From NCBI GenBank assembly GCA_016873635.1, contig VGWJ01000001.1:1-64000 (forward strand): a stretch of DNA of 64,000 bases. Direction: 5' to 3'. How positions within the stretch are numbered: position 1 is the stretch's first letter; every line of letters begins with the position of its first letter. This DNA is from Lentisphaerota bacterium. GTDB lineage: Bacteria; Verrucomicrobiota; Kiritimatiellia; UBA8416; VGWJ01. The notes beneath the pieces are model-generated. The model saw only the letters and a list, made by a program, of their open reading frames with translations, made no database searches and was not told the origin of the DNA. Of this stretch, positions 1 through 9,300 are shown one piece after another. The translations under genes and the position numbers were made by a program.

Positions 1-144
1 GGCGCTAAGATAAGCCTCTTCACCCTCTTTGTCGCGAGCTTTGTCGGAGTCGCAAGGGGTTCGCGCATAGCGGGTTCGACAAAGCTCGCGACAAAGCTCG
101 CGACAAAGGACGTCATGCGGAGCTGTCTTATCTTAGCGCCATTC
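1..144. repeat. Palindromic MITE-like element, copy 1 (left end cut by window edge)
   Basis: Starts GGCGCTAAGATAAGCCTCTTCACCCTCTTTGTCGC and ends CTTATCTTAGCGCCATTC (inverted termini). Core contains tandem GACAAAGCTCGC units. Second copy at 30001-30138. Confidence 0.85.
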
Positions 145-483
145 AGCGCAGAGGCGAAGGGCTTGGGGGAGGAGCGACGGGGCTAAGGCGTCTTGCCCAG
201 GCTGCGCGTTTGCGCTTGTCAAGCGGCGCGGGCCAGAGACAATGCCGCCTTTGCGTCGCTTCCGGGATGGGACATGGTCTTGATCGGAAAGGTGCTCTGA
301 GGCGCCGCCGCGCCCCCGGGTTGGCGGGGAGTGAAGCATGACGAATCAGCTTGTTCCAGCCGCGCTCTCGCAGCCAGGCTTCGCGCGCGCCCTGATCGGC
401 CGCAACCGTGATCCGGAATCGAGGGCGGCCGTGCATCTGCTCGTCGGCCTCGGCGGCGCGCTTCGGTCGCGGGAGGGCGCGAA

Positions 484-1200
484 GTGAGGGCGCTGTCCCG
501 CATCGCCAAGCCCGACACGCTGGCCGGCAGAGCGCTCTACCGGATTCTGCGGTGGCTTCATCCCGGGATCAACGAGCAGCACCGTCTGAGCCGGCTTGCG
601 GGGCGGGCCGGCTACTGGGCGGACATGCAGGTGTATGTATTCGGGTTCCTCACCAGGATGGGACTGCGGCCGTGGCACACGCTCCTGGATATCGGCTGCG
701 GTCCGCTGTCGGGCGGCCTGCCGCTGATACGTTACCTGGAGCCGGGCCGCTACGTGGGCGTGGATCTGCTCGAGGATACGGTGGCCGAAGCGCGGCGGCA
801 GATCGCGAAGCACGGCCTGGAGAACCGCCGTCCGGAGGTCCACGTCTCGCGCACGTTCGGCAGGGACGAACTGGACGGCCGGGTCTTCGACTTCATCTGG
901 GCTTCGCAGGTGATGTACCACCTTGTTCCGGACGACCTGCGCGCGCTGCTGGCGCAGGTCGCGGCGCGTCTCGCGCCCGGCGGCCGCTTCTACGGCGACA
1001 TTCTCGATCAATCCGTTTCCACGGCGGGACGTTATTGGAGGGGGTTTGCGTTTCACGTTCACGACCCGGAGGCGATTGCCGCCGCGGCCGCCGGCCTCGG
1101 CCTGGCCATGCGCAGGCTGGGCCGCGTCGAGGAATTCGGCTTTCCGCTGCCGGGGAGGCTGCGTCTGAGCAGCATGCTGGAGCTGTGCCGGGACGCGTGA
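484..1200 (+). CDS. Class I SAM-dependent methyltransferase
   Basis: GTG start; motif LLDIGCGPLSGGLPLIRYLEPGRYVGVDL; downstream FDFIWASQVMYHL and LAPGGRFYGDI. Confidence 0.8.
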   Translation: MRALSRIAKPDTLAGRALYRILRWLHPGINEQHRLSRLAGRAGYWADMQVYVFGFLTRMGLRPWHTLLDIGCGPLSGGLPLIRYLEPGRYVGVDLLEDTVAEARRQIAKHGLENRRPEVHVSRTFGRDELDGRVFDFIWASQVMYHLVPDDLRALLAQVAARLAPGGRFYGDILDQSVSTAGRYWRGFAFHVHDPEAIAAAAAGLGLAMRRLGRVEEFGFPLPGRLRLSSMLELCRDA

Positions 1201-1408
1201 CAGCGGCCTGGCCCGGCTTATTCGTGAACCTTCGTCGCGAGAGCGCGCAGGTTGCGTCAGATCAAGTGCCTGGCGCCGGCCCGTGCGATTTGCCTGCGCG
1301 AAGCCCGCGAAGAAAAAAGACAAGAAAGCCGTTAACTATTTGACAGACCCCTGATGCGCCCTACAGTGTAAAAGATCAGGCCACACGGAGCCGCAGTCGG
1401 GAGGCGCT

Positions 1409-2437
1409 GTGCTGAAGCTTGACAAGGGGCGTCTCGGGGACTTTCTGCAGACGCTGTGCCGCGGCCGCGCCGTGTACGCGCTCGAGCAGGACGGCGACCA
1501 ATATCACCTTGTCCGCGCTGAAGCCTGGGATCCCGAACGCCACGTGCTCGGCGCCTACCGGCCGGTCGAACCGCTCAAGAGCCTGGTTTTCCCGCCGCGC
1601 GAGCGCGTGGGCGCGCCGGCCGCGCTGGCCGAGGCGGAAGGCGCGGCCGAGAGCATCGTCGTCGGCGCGAAGAACTGCGACGTCTCCGCGCTGCGCATCC
1701 ACGACTTCGTCCTGCGGGAGACCGCGCCGGCGGATCCCTACTACGCGCTGGCGCGCGAGAAGACCCTCATCGTTTCCTGCGACTGCACCGATGCCCGTGA
1801 GGTCTGCTTCTGTCCGGCGGTGGGCGAGCAGCCCTATGTTAAGGAAGGCAGCGACATCAACCTCGCGGCGACGCCGGAGGGCATCCTGGTGGAGGCGCTC
1901 AGCCGGCGCGGCGCGGATCTGCTGCGGCGCGCGGCGCCGGGCCTGCCGCCGGCGGACGAGGCCCTCGCGGCCGCGCGCGACGCCCAGCGCGCGCGCGTCG
2001 GCGAACTGGTCCGCGAACGGGCGGCATCCAGGGGCCTGAAGCGCGACGCCGATCTGCGCAAGGCGGTGCGCGGGACCGAGGAGCACGGCCTGTGGGACGA
2101 ATTCGCGGAGGACTGCGTGGAGTGCGGGGCCTGCAACCTGGCGTGTTGCACGTGCCACTGCTTCCTGCTGGCCGACGGCAGGGACGCGGACGGGCGGCCG
2201 GCGCGGCTGCGGCAGTGGGATTCGTGCCTGTACCTCAACTTCGCGCGCGTGGCCGGCGGGGCCAACCCGCGCCGGCGCCGCGCGGCGCGCCTGTACAACC
2301 GCTTCGACAAGAAATTCAATTTCTTTCCCGAGGTGCTCGGCAGGTACGCCTGCGACGGATGCGGGCGCTGCGCGGAAGCCTGCACGGGCCGGATCGATAT
2401 CCGCGATGTTCTGAAGAGGGCGCTGGATGCAGCCTGA
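1409..2437 (+). CDS. 4Fe-4S dicluster protein, sulfhydrogenase beta subunit (HydB/AsrA)-like
   Basis: GTG start; two C-terminal Cys clusters (CVECGACNLACCTC; CDGCGRCAEAC); followed directly by a HydG-like flavin subunit. Confidence 0.75.
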   Translation: MLKLDKGRLGDFLQTLCRGRAVYALEQDGDQYHLVRAEAWDPERHVLGAYRPVEPLKSLVFPPRERVGAPAALAEAEGAAESIVVGAKNCDVSALRIHDFVLRETAPADPYYALAREKTLIVSCDCTDAREVCFCPAVGEQPYVKEGSDINLAATPEGILVEALSRRGADLLRRAAPGLPPADEALAAARDAQRARVGELVRERAASRGLKRDADLRKAVRGTEEHGLWDEFAEDCVECGACNLACCTCHCFLLADGRDADGRPARLRQWDSCLYLNFARVAGGANPRRRRAARLYNRFDKKFNFFPEVLGRYACDGCGRCAEACTGRIDIRDVLKRALDAA

Positions 2438-3254
2438 TCCCTATGCGCCGATGCCGGCGGCGATCGTGGACGTCTTCGCCGAAACGCCCAACATCAAGAC
2501 GTTCCGCCTGCGACCGGAGGCGCCCGTGCCTTTCCGGGCGGGACAGTTCGTCGAGCTCAGCGTGCCGGGCCTGGGCGAAGCGCCGTTCACGCCGTCGTCC
2601 GCGCCGTCGGTCGCGGACACCATGGAGATCACCATCATGCGCGTGGGCCTGGTCACGGAGCGCCTGCACGCGCTGAAGCCGGGCGCCGTGGTGGGCGTCC
2701 GCGGCCCGCTGGGGAAGCCCTATCCGCTGGAGGCCATGCGCGGCAGGGAAGTGCTGGTGGTGGGCGGCGGCGTGGGCCTGGCCCCCCTGCGGGCGCTGCT
2801 GTTCGCCCTGTTCGAAGACGTGACCGCCTACAGGAAGATCATCCTGCGCTACGGCGCGCGCACCCCGTCGGACCTGGTCTACCGCGGGGCCCTGGACGAC
2901 CTGTGGGGCATGGCGGACGCCGTCGACGCAATGCTCACCGTGGACAGGCGCGACGACGGGTGGACGGGCCACGAGGGCGTCGTGACCACGATTCTCGAGC
3001 CCGGGCGGCTGACGTGCGACGCGCGGAACGGCGTGGCCGTGGTCTGCGGCCCGCCCATCATGATGAAGTTCACCACCGTCAAACTGCTGGATCTGGGCTA
3101 TGCCCCGGATCGCATCTATCTTTCCATGGAGAAGAACATGAGCTGCGGCATCGGCAAGTGCGGGCACTGCCGGCTGGGGGCGTACTACGCCTGTCAGGAC
3201 GGCCCGGTGTTCACCTTCGACAAGGTGCAGGGCCTGTCGAGGATATGGGACTAG
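2427..3254 (+). CDS. FAD/NAD(P)-binding oxidoreductase, sulfhydrogenase gamma subunit (HydG/AsrB)-like
   Basis: FNR-like fold motifs (RAGQFVELSVPG; VLVVGGGVGLAPLRALL; CGPPIMM) and C-terminal [2Fe-2S] motif CGIGKCGHC. Confidence 0.8.
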   Translation: MQPDPYAPMPAAIVDVFAETPNIKTFRLRPEAPVPFRAGQFVELSVPGLGEAPFTPSSAPSVADTMEITIMRVGLVTERLHALKPGAVVGVRGPLGKPYPLEAMRGREVLVVGGGVGLAPLRALLFALFEDVTAYRKIILRYGARTPSDLVYRGALDDLWGMADAVDAMLTVDRRDDGWTGHEGVVTTILEPGRLTCDARNGVAVVCGPPIMMKFTTVKLLDLGYAPDRIYLSMEKNMSCGIGKCGHCRLGAYYACQDGPVFTFDKVQGLSRIWD

Positions 3255-3366
3255 GACGGAGGTTTCGGGTGTCGGGTTTCGGGTTTCAGGGAGGCGGGAG
3301 AGCGCCAGGCGCGCGTCCGTTGCCTTGCTCCCTGACACCTGACGCCCGGCGCCCGGCTGGAAGGGC

Positions 3367-3849
3367 ATGAAGCGACTGCTCATAGACCTCTACAAGTGCG
3401 ACGCCTGCGAGGAGTGCGCGGTGAAATGCGACTATTTCTACCGCCAGGCCGCGACCGACCACGGCGTGCTCGGGCTGCGCGAACGCGCCACCTTCCTCAC
3501 GGTCTGCCGGCGCTGCGAGGACCCGGCCTGCGTGGCGGCATGCAAGTTCGAGGCCCTGGAGCGCCAGCCGGACGACGCGCTCAAGCGCCACAACCTGCGC
3601 TGCGTGAGCTGCAAGTGCTGCAGCCATGCCTGCCCCTTCGGCACGATCTACCCCGAAACCGTGCCGTTCCACGCGATGAACTGCGATTTCTGCGTCAACT
3701 CCGCGGGAGAGGCGCCGCCCTGCACGCTTTCGTGCGCGAAGGACGCCCTCGCGTACCGCGAGATAAGCGACCCCGAGAAGGAAGGCGTCGTGCTGATCGG
3801 CGACAACCTGGCCGTGCGCGCGCCGGTGTGGGACAAGAAGAAGGTCTAG
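3367..3849 (+). CDS. 4Fe-4S ferredoxin, HycB/HydN-like
   Basis: Multiple Cys clusters: CDACEECAVKC, CRRCEDPACVAAC, CVSCKCCSHACPFG. Confidence 0.8.
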   Translation: MKRLLIDLYKCDACEECAVKCDYFYRQAATDHGVLGLRERATFLTVCRRCEDPACVAACKFEALERQPDDALKRHNLRCVSCKCCSHACPFGTIYPETVPFHAMNCDFCVNSAGEAPPCTLSCAKDALAYREISDPEKEGVVLIGDNLAVRAPVWDKKKV

Positions 3850-3851
3850 CC

Positions 3852-4778
3852 ATGGAAATGCTGCCGCTCACGCTGCAGGTGCTGGTGTTTCCCGGCCTGC
3901 TCTTCGCCGCCGCGGCGGGGCTGGTGACCAGCTGGGTGGACCGCATGGTGACCGCGCGCGTGCAGATGCGCGTGGGGCCGCCCTTCCTGCAGCCGTTCTA
4001 CGACGTGGTGAAGCTGATGATCAAGGAGACCTGCGTCCCGGCAGGCGGCGCGCGCGCCCTGTTCCTGGCCGCTCCGCTGGCGGGTCTTGCCGGCGCGGCG
4101 CTGGCCTCCACGATCATCTGGCGCGCCTTCCTCGCGCGGGGTTCCGGTTTCAGCGGCGACGTGATCGTGCTGCTGTACCTGCTCACGCTGCCCGCGCTGG
4201 CCGTGATCCTCGGATCGTTCGCCTCGCGCAACCCGCTGGCCTCGCTGGGCGGGAGCCGCGAGATGAAGCTGCTCCTGGCCTACGAGCTGCCGTTCGTGCT
4301 GGCGGTGCTGGCGGTGGTGGCGCGCACGGGCGCGCTGCGCCTCGAGGAAATCCTGGCGGCGCCGGCCGCGGCCACGCGGCCCTCGGGGATCATCGCCCTG
4401 GTCGTGGCCGTGCTGTGCATGCAGGCCAAGCTGACGCTCGTGCCGTTCGACGCGCCCGAAGCCGAGACCGAGCTCAGCGGCGGCGCCTACATCGAGTATT
4501 CGGGGCCGCCGCTGGCCGTCTTCAAGCTCACGCGGGCCATGATGCTGTTCACCATGCCGGTCTTCCTGGTGGCCGTGTTCGGAGGCGGCATCCGGCTGGG
4601 CGACGGCGTGCTGCCCGCCGTGGCGGGCGTGCTCAAGGTGGTCGGGCTGGTCGTGGCGACGATCCTGATCCGCAACACGGCGCCGCGGGTGCGCATCGAC
4701 CAGGCCGTGCGGTTCTTCTGGGGGCCCGCGACCCTGGCGGCGCTGGTCGCCACGGGCCTGGTGTTTGTGGGACTGTGA
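3852..4778 (+). CDS. Membrane hydrogenase subunit, complex I NuoH / HycD / MbhM-like
   Basis: Hydrophobic; DRMVTARVQMRVGPPFLQPFYDVVKL and VPFDAPEAETELSGGAYIEYSGPPLAVFKL are NuoH-family signatures. Confidence 0.85.
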   Translation: MEMLPLTLQVLVFPGLLFAAAAGLVTSWVDRMVTARVQMRVGPPFLQPFYDVVKLMIKETCVPAGGARALFLAAPLAGLAGAALASTIIWRAFLARGSGFSGDVIVLLYLLTLPALAVILGSFASRNPLASLGGSREMKLLLAYELPFVLAVLAVVARTGALRLEEILAAPAAATRPSGIIALVVAVLCMQAKLTLVPFDAPEAETELSGGAYIEYSGPPLAVFKLTRAMMLFTMPVFLVAVFGGGIRLGDGVLPAVAGVLKVVGLVVATILIRNTAPRVRIDQAVRFFWGPATLAALVATGLVFVGL

Positions 4779-4780
4779 AC

Positions 4781-5203
4781 ATGAGCTTTGCGGTCAGAGC
4801 GCTGACAAGGTCGCTGAACGTGTTCCACCTCGGCGGCAGCGCGTGCAACAACTGCGACATAGAGATTTTGGACGCGCTGACGCCGCGCTACGACGTGGAG
4901 CGCTTCGGACTGACGCTCGTCGGCAGCGTCCGGCACGCGGACCTGATTCTCCTGTCGGGGGTCTTCAACACGAAGGCGGCGATTCGCGCCAGGCGGATCT
5001 ACGAGCAGGCGCCGAAGCCGGTGGTCGTCGTGGCCATCGGCGCCTGCGCCTGCACGGGCGACATTTTCCGGAAGTCGTACAACTGGGACGGGCCGGTCGA
5101 CCGCTACATACCGGTGGACGCCTACGTGGCGGGCTGTCCGCCCAAGCCGGAAGCCATGCTCGAGGCCGTGGTGACGCTGGTGAAGAAATTGAGGGGCGCA
5201 TGA
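4781..5203 (+). CDS. [NiFe] hydrogenase small subunit, NuoB / HycG / MbhJ-like
   Basis: GGSACNNCDIEILDAL, GACACTGDIF, YVAGCPPKPEAML. Confidence 0.85.
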   Translation: MSFAVRALTRSLNVFHLGGSACNNCDIEILDALTPRYDVERFGLTLVGSVRHADLILLSGVFNTKAAIRARRIYEQAPKPVVVVAIGACACTGDIFRKSYNWDGPVDRYIPVDAYVAGCPPKPEAMLEAVVTLVKKLRGA

Positions 5204-5652
5204 CCAGGGACGACATACTGGCGCGGATCAAGGCCGAACTGGGCGACCGCGTGGTCGATTTCCACGCGAAATCGGACAGGCGGTATTACGTCGAGGTCGG
5301 TCCGGACGACGTCCCCGGCGCCACCCGGCTCATCTTCGAAGAGCTGGGCGCGCGGTTTCAGATCGCGACGGGCATCGACACGCCGCGGGCCATCGAGATT
5401 CTCTATCACTGGGCGTTCGACCGGTTCGGCTTCGTGCTGACGCTGCGCACGAAGCTCGACCGCGAGAAGCCCGAGGTTGACTCGGTCGCCGGGATCTGCA
5501 CCGGGACCGAGTGGATCGAGCGCGAGATGTGGGAGCTGCTGGGCGTGAAGTTCCGCGGTCATCCCGACATGCGGCACCTGCTGCTCAGGGATGACTGGCC
5601 GGCGGGGAAGTTCCCGCTGCGCAGGGATTACGTGAGGGCAGACCATGCCTAG
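5200..5652 (+). CDS. NuoC / MbhK-like 30 kDa subunit
   Basis: EWIEREMWELLGVKFRGHPDMRHLLL...PLRRDY. Confidence 0.85.
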   Translation: MTRDDILARIKAELGDRVVDFHAKSDRRYYVEVGPDDVPGATRLIFEELGARFQIATGIDTPRAIEILYHWAFDRFGFVLTLRTKLDREKPEVDSVAGICTGTEWIEREMWELLGVKFRGHPDMRHLLLRDDWPAGKFPLRRDYVRADHA

Positions 5653-6871
5653 GACCGCCATAATCCCCATCGGCCCTTATCATCCGCTGCAGGAGGAGCC
5701 GGAATTCTTCAAGCTGCACGTGGAGGGCGAGACGGTGGTCGGGCTGGACATCGAGCTGGGGTACAACCACCGCGGCATCGAGAAGCTCTCCGAGTCCAAG
5801 ACCTTCGAGCAGACGGTGTTTCTCGTGGAGCGCATCTGCGGCATCTGCTCCACGTCGCACCCCATCGCCTGCGTGCAGGCCATCGAGGACGCGGGCAACA
5901 TCGCTGTCCCGGAGCGGGCGCTGTACATCCGCTCCCTGATCGGGGAGCTCGAGCGGCTGCACTCGCACCTGCTGTGGCTGGGGCTGGCGGGCCATTTTCT
6001 CGGTTTCAACACGGTCTGGATGTGGGTCTGGCGCTATCGCGAGGACCTGCTGGACATCATGGAGCTGCTCACCGGCAACCGGAACCACTATGCCATGATG
6101 AAGCCGGGCGGCGTGCGCCGCGACATCCGCCGCGAGGACATCCCGGCCGTGCGCAAGATGCTCGACGGTCTCAAGGGGCCGCTGGCCCTGTTCCGCGACG
6201 CGGTGGCGGAAGACCCGGTCATTCACGCCCGGCTCAAGGACGTGGGCGTGCTCACGCGGCAGGAGGTGATCGACTACTGCGCGCTGGGGCCCACGGCGCG
6301 CGCTTCGGGCGTGGCGATCGACGTCCGGCGGGACCATCCGCACGCGGCCTACGGCCTGGTGGAATGGGACGTGTGCGTCGAGCACAACGGGGACGTGTTC
6401 GACAAGGCGGTGGTCCGCATCCGCGAAATGTTCGAGTCGGTCCGCATCGTGGCGCAGTGCCTGGACCGCCTGGAGGTCGTGGGCGGCCCGATCGACTCGA
6501 ACCCGAAGGAGATTCCGCCGGGGGAGGGGATCGGCCACTACGAGGCGCCGCGCGGCGAGGTGTTCCACTACGTGCGCAGCGACGGCGGCAACCGGCCGGC
6601 GCGCCACAAGGTGCGGGCGCCGAGCTACATGAACGTGCCCACGGACCGCGCCGCGGTGCTGGGAGGCTCGGTGTCCGACGCCACGATCGTGCTGGCGGCG
6701 GTCGACCCCTGCTACTGCTGCACGGAGCGCATGGCGGCGCTGGACGCGTCCACGGGCCGCCGGCTGATGGGCGCGAAGGAGCTGCTGCGGCTTTCGTGGG
6801 AAAAGACGGAACGTCTGAAGCGGGAACTGGGGGCGGAAGGTCCGAAGCTGGACCTCGCCCGGACGGAATGA
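5645..6871 (+). CDS. Group 4 [NiFe] hydrogenase large subunit (NuoD / HycE-C / MbhL-like)
   Basis: NuoD fold (YHPLQEEPEFFKL, GYNHRGIEKL) with both Ni-binding motifs retained: L1 ERICGICSTSH, L2 DPCYCCTER. Confidence 0.88.
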   Translation: MPRTAIIPIGPYHPLQEEPEFFKLHVEGETVVGLDIELGYNHRGIEKLSESKTFEQTVFLVERICGICSTSHPIACVQAIEDAGNIAVPERALYIRSLIGELERLHSHLLWLGLAGHFLGFNTVWMWVWRYREDLLDIMELLTGNRNHYAMMKPGGVRRDIRREDIPAVRKMLDGLKGPLALFRDAVAEDPVIHARLKDVGVLTRQEVIDYCALGPTARASGVAIDVRRDHPHAAYGLVEWDVCVEHNGDVFDKAVVRIREMFESVRIVAQCLDRLEVVGGPIDSNPKEIPPGEGIGHYEAPRGEVFHYVRSDGGNRPARHKVRAPSYMNVPTDRAAVLGGSVSDATIVLAAVDPCYCCTERMAALDASTGRRLMGAKELLRLSWEKTERLKRELGAEGPKLDLARTE

Positions 6872-6875
6872 GAAC

Positions 6876-8717
6876 ATGAACGGGCTCGGCGACATCCTGC
6901 GGCATCCGGTGGGGCTGACGATCGGGGTGCCGCTGCTGACGGGGCTGATCGGCCGCCTGCTGCCGCGCGCCTGGCGGCGGGAGCAGGGCATCGTGGCCGT
7001 GGCGGGCACGGCGGTCGCGGCCATGCTGGCCTGGCGCGTGTTCGCGGCCGGCGGCCTGATGCCTGGCGCGGGGCCCTGGCTGGTCGTGGACGGCCTGAGC
7101 CGCTTCGTGCTGGCGGCCGTGGCGACCTTCGGTTTCCTGATCGCGCTGTTCTCGCTGGGGCACGCGGCCGTGCCGCCGGTCGCCCGCGAGTACTACGCGT
7201 ACCTGGCGTGGACCGTGGGCATCGCGTGCGGGGCGGTGCTGGCCAACGACCTGATCCTCCTGCTCGTCTTGTGGGGCCTGCTGGGGCTGACGCTTTACGT
7301 GATGATCGGCCTGTCGGGCCCCGACGCCTCGGCGGCGGCCAAGAAGAGCTTCGTGATCGTCGGCGGGTCCGACTGCCTGCTCATGCTGGGCATCGTCATC
7401 GTCTGGCTGCTGACCGGCAGCACGCGCATGAACGGGCCCGTTCTGCCCTTCACGGGCGGCCTGACCTACGCGGCGTTCCTGTGCTTCGCCGCGGCGGCGC
7501 TCGCCAAGGCCGGGGCGGTGCCGGTGCATTCGTGGGTGCCGGACTGCGGCGAGAAGGCGCTGGCGCCGGTGACCGCGTTCCTCCCGGCCTCGCTGGACAA
7601 GCTGCTGGGCATCTACCTGCTGGCGCGCGTGACGCGCGGCATGTTCGCGCCGGACGCATGCATGAACCTGGTGCTGATGGCCGTCGGGGCGGTGACCGTG
7701 GTGGCGGCGGTGATGATGGCGCTGGTGCAGCACGATCTGAAGCGGCTGCTTTCCTACCACGCCGTAAGCCAGGTGGGGTACATGGTGCTGGGCATCGGCG
7801 CGGGCACGCCGCTGGGCCTGGCCGGCGGGCTTTTCCACATGCTCAATAACGCGGTTTACAAGTCGGCCCTGTTCCTTTGCGCGGGCGCGGTGGAGGAAAA
7901 GGCCGGCACGACCGATCTCGACCGGCTGGGCGGACTGGCGCGGGCCATGCCGGCGACCTTCGCCACCTGCCTGACCGCGTCGCTGGCCATCTCGGGCATT
8001 CCGCCCCTGAACGGGTTCTTCTCGAAGTGGATGGTCTACCAGGGGATCGTGCAGTCGGCCGGCGCGGCGGGACCCGTCTGGGTGGTGTGGCTGGCGGCGG
8101 CCATGATCGGTTCGGCGCTGACCCTGGCCAGCTTCGCCAAGGTGCTGCACGCGGTGTTCCTGTGCAAGCCGGCCGCGGGGACGGACTTGAGGGAGGCGCG
8201 GGAAGTGAACTGGGCCATGCGCGCGCCCATGCTCGCGCTGGCGGCCGTGTGCGTGCTGTTCGGCGTGCTGGCCGTGCCGCTGCCGTTGCGGACGATGATC
8301 CTGCCGGCGGCCGGCGGGGACACGCCCATGATCGGCGTCTGGTGGTCCGGCACGGCCACGGCCATGATGGCCGCGGCGTTTGTCTTCGGCCTGCTGCTCT
8401 ACGCCGTTTCGCGCGCGGGCCGGGCGCGGGAGTGCGCGACATACGTCGGGGGCGAGATTGTGGGAGCAAGCGCGGCGCCCGCGGCAAGCGTGGAGGTGAC
8501 CGGCGTCGATTTCTACCGCACGATCGAGGAGATGCAGCCGCTGCAGAGCATCTACGCCGCGGCCGGGAAGAAGCTTTTCGACCTGTACGACGTGGGCACG
8601 AGCGTGCTGTTCTATTTCGTGGAAGCGCTGCGCAAGGCGCACGGCGGCGTGCTGCCCGTCTACCTGACCTGGGTGCTGGCGGGCCTGCTCATACTGGTGT
8701 GGCGGCTGGCGCAATGA
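6876..8717 (+). CDS. Proton-translocating antiporter-like subunit (NuoL/MrpA/HyfB family)
   Basis: 613 aa polytopic; VHSWVPDCGEKALAPVTAFLPASLDKLLGIYLL and HDLKRLLSYHAVSQVGYMVLGIG. Confidence 0.8.
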   Translation: MNGLGDILRHPVGLTIGVPLLTGLIGRLLPRAWRREQGIVAVAGTAVAAMLAWRVFAAGGLMPGAGPWLVVDGLSRFVLAAVATFGFLIALFSLGHAAVPPVAREYYAYLAWTVGIACGAVLANDLILLLVLWGLLGLTLYVMIGLSGPDASAAAKKSFVIVGGSDCLLMLGIVIVWLLTGSTRMNGPVLPFTGGLTYAAFLCFAAAALAKAGAVPVHSWVPDCGEKALAPVTAFLPASLDKLLGIYLLARVTRGMFAPDACMNLVLMAVGAVTVVAAVMMALVQHDLKRLLSYHAVSQVGYMVLGIGAGTPLGLAGGLFHMLNNAVYKSALFLCAGAVEEKAGTTDLDRLGGLARAMPATFATCLTASLAISGIPPLNGFFSKWMVYQGIVQSAGAAGPVWVVWLAAAMIGSALTLASFAKVLHAVFLCKPAAGTDLREAREVNWAMRAPMLALAAVCVLFGVLAVPLPLRTMILPAAGGDTPMIGVWWSGTATAMMAAAFVFGLLLYAVSRAGRARECATYVGGEIVGASAAPAASVEVTGVDFYRTIEEMQPLQSIYAAAGKKLFDLYDVGTSVLFYFVEALRKAHGGVLPVYLTWVLAGLLILVWRLAQ

Positions 8718-8727
8718 AAGAAGGGCC

Positions 8728-9300
8728 ATGACGATACTGGCGGCACTGCTGTTCCTGATGCTCGTGGGCGCGATCATCGCCGTCGAAACCACGAACCTGC
8801 TCTCGGCGGTCATCAGCGTGGGCGCGGTGGGCTTCCTGCTGTCCATCGCCTTCCTCTTCCTGGGCGCGCCGGACATCGCCATCACCCAGCTCGTGGTCGA
8901 AATCCTGTGCCTGGTCATCCTGATCCGCGCCACGATCAGCCGCGACCTTACGGCGGTCAGCGGCGAGCGCGAGTTCTTCGGCATGGTGGTCGGCGTGGCG
9001 CTGGTTGTGCTCGTGGCGCTGGCGGGCATCGCGGCGTTCGAGCAGTTCCCGCCCTTCGGCGAGCCGGTGATGGCGCGTTTCCCGGACGACGCGCCCTCGG
9101 CGACCTATCTCGCGGAAGGCCTGGACCGCACCGGGGCGGCCAACATCGTCACGGCGGTGATCCTCGATTTCCGGGCGTACGACACGCTGGGTGAGGCCAC
9201 GGTGCTCTTCTGCGCGATCCTCGGCGCCCTGGCCCTCATGCGCCGCCGGGCCCGGCGGCAGCGCGACGGAGACGAGACGGAGGAGGGCGACGCCGCATGA
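8728..9300 (+). CDS. MrpA C-terminal / MbhD-MbhE-like membrane subunit
   Basis: SVGAVGFLLSIAFLFLGAPDIAITQLVVEILCLVILIR is typical of the MbhD/DUF4040 region; ends with an MbhE-like segment (ILDFRAYDTLGEATVLFCAILGALAL). Confidence 0.75.
   Translation: MTILAALLFLMLVGAIIAVETTNLLSAVISVGAVGFLLSIAFLFLGAPDIAITQLVVEILCLVILIRATISRDLTAVSGEREFFGMVVGVALVVLVALAGIAAFEQFPPFGEPVMARFPDDAPSATYLAEGLDRTGAANIVTAVILDFRAYDTLGEATVLFCAILGALALMRRRARRQRDGDETEEGDAA

Noticed and set aside
1-144. CRISPR-like array suggested by repeated GACAAAGCTCGC
   Set aside because: Repeats are 12 bp, adjacent without spacers and part of an inverted-repeat element; no cas genes.
133-339. 68-aa minus ORF ending ...CAEWR next to element copy 1
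   Set aside because: No recognisable family; its stop is simply the element terminus. Not called as a gene, but used as evidence that the element end provides stop codons.
5645-6871. Interpreting the operon as respiratory complex I (NuoD)
   Set aside because: Retains both Ni-ligand CxxC motifs and has a hydrogenase maturation protease and Mrp subunits instead of NuoE/F/G.
6252-9029. 925-aa minus-strand ORF
   Set aside because: Antisense to hydrogenase large subunit and antiporter genes; low-complexity composition.
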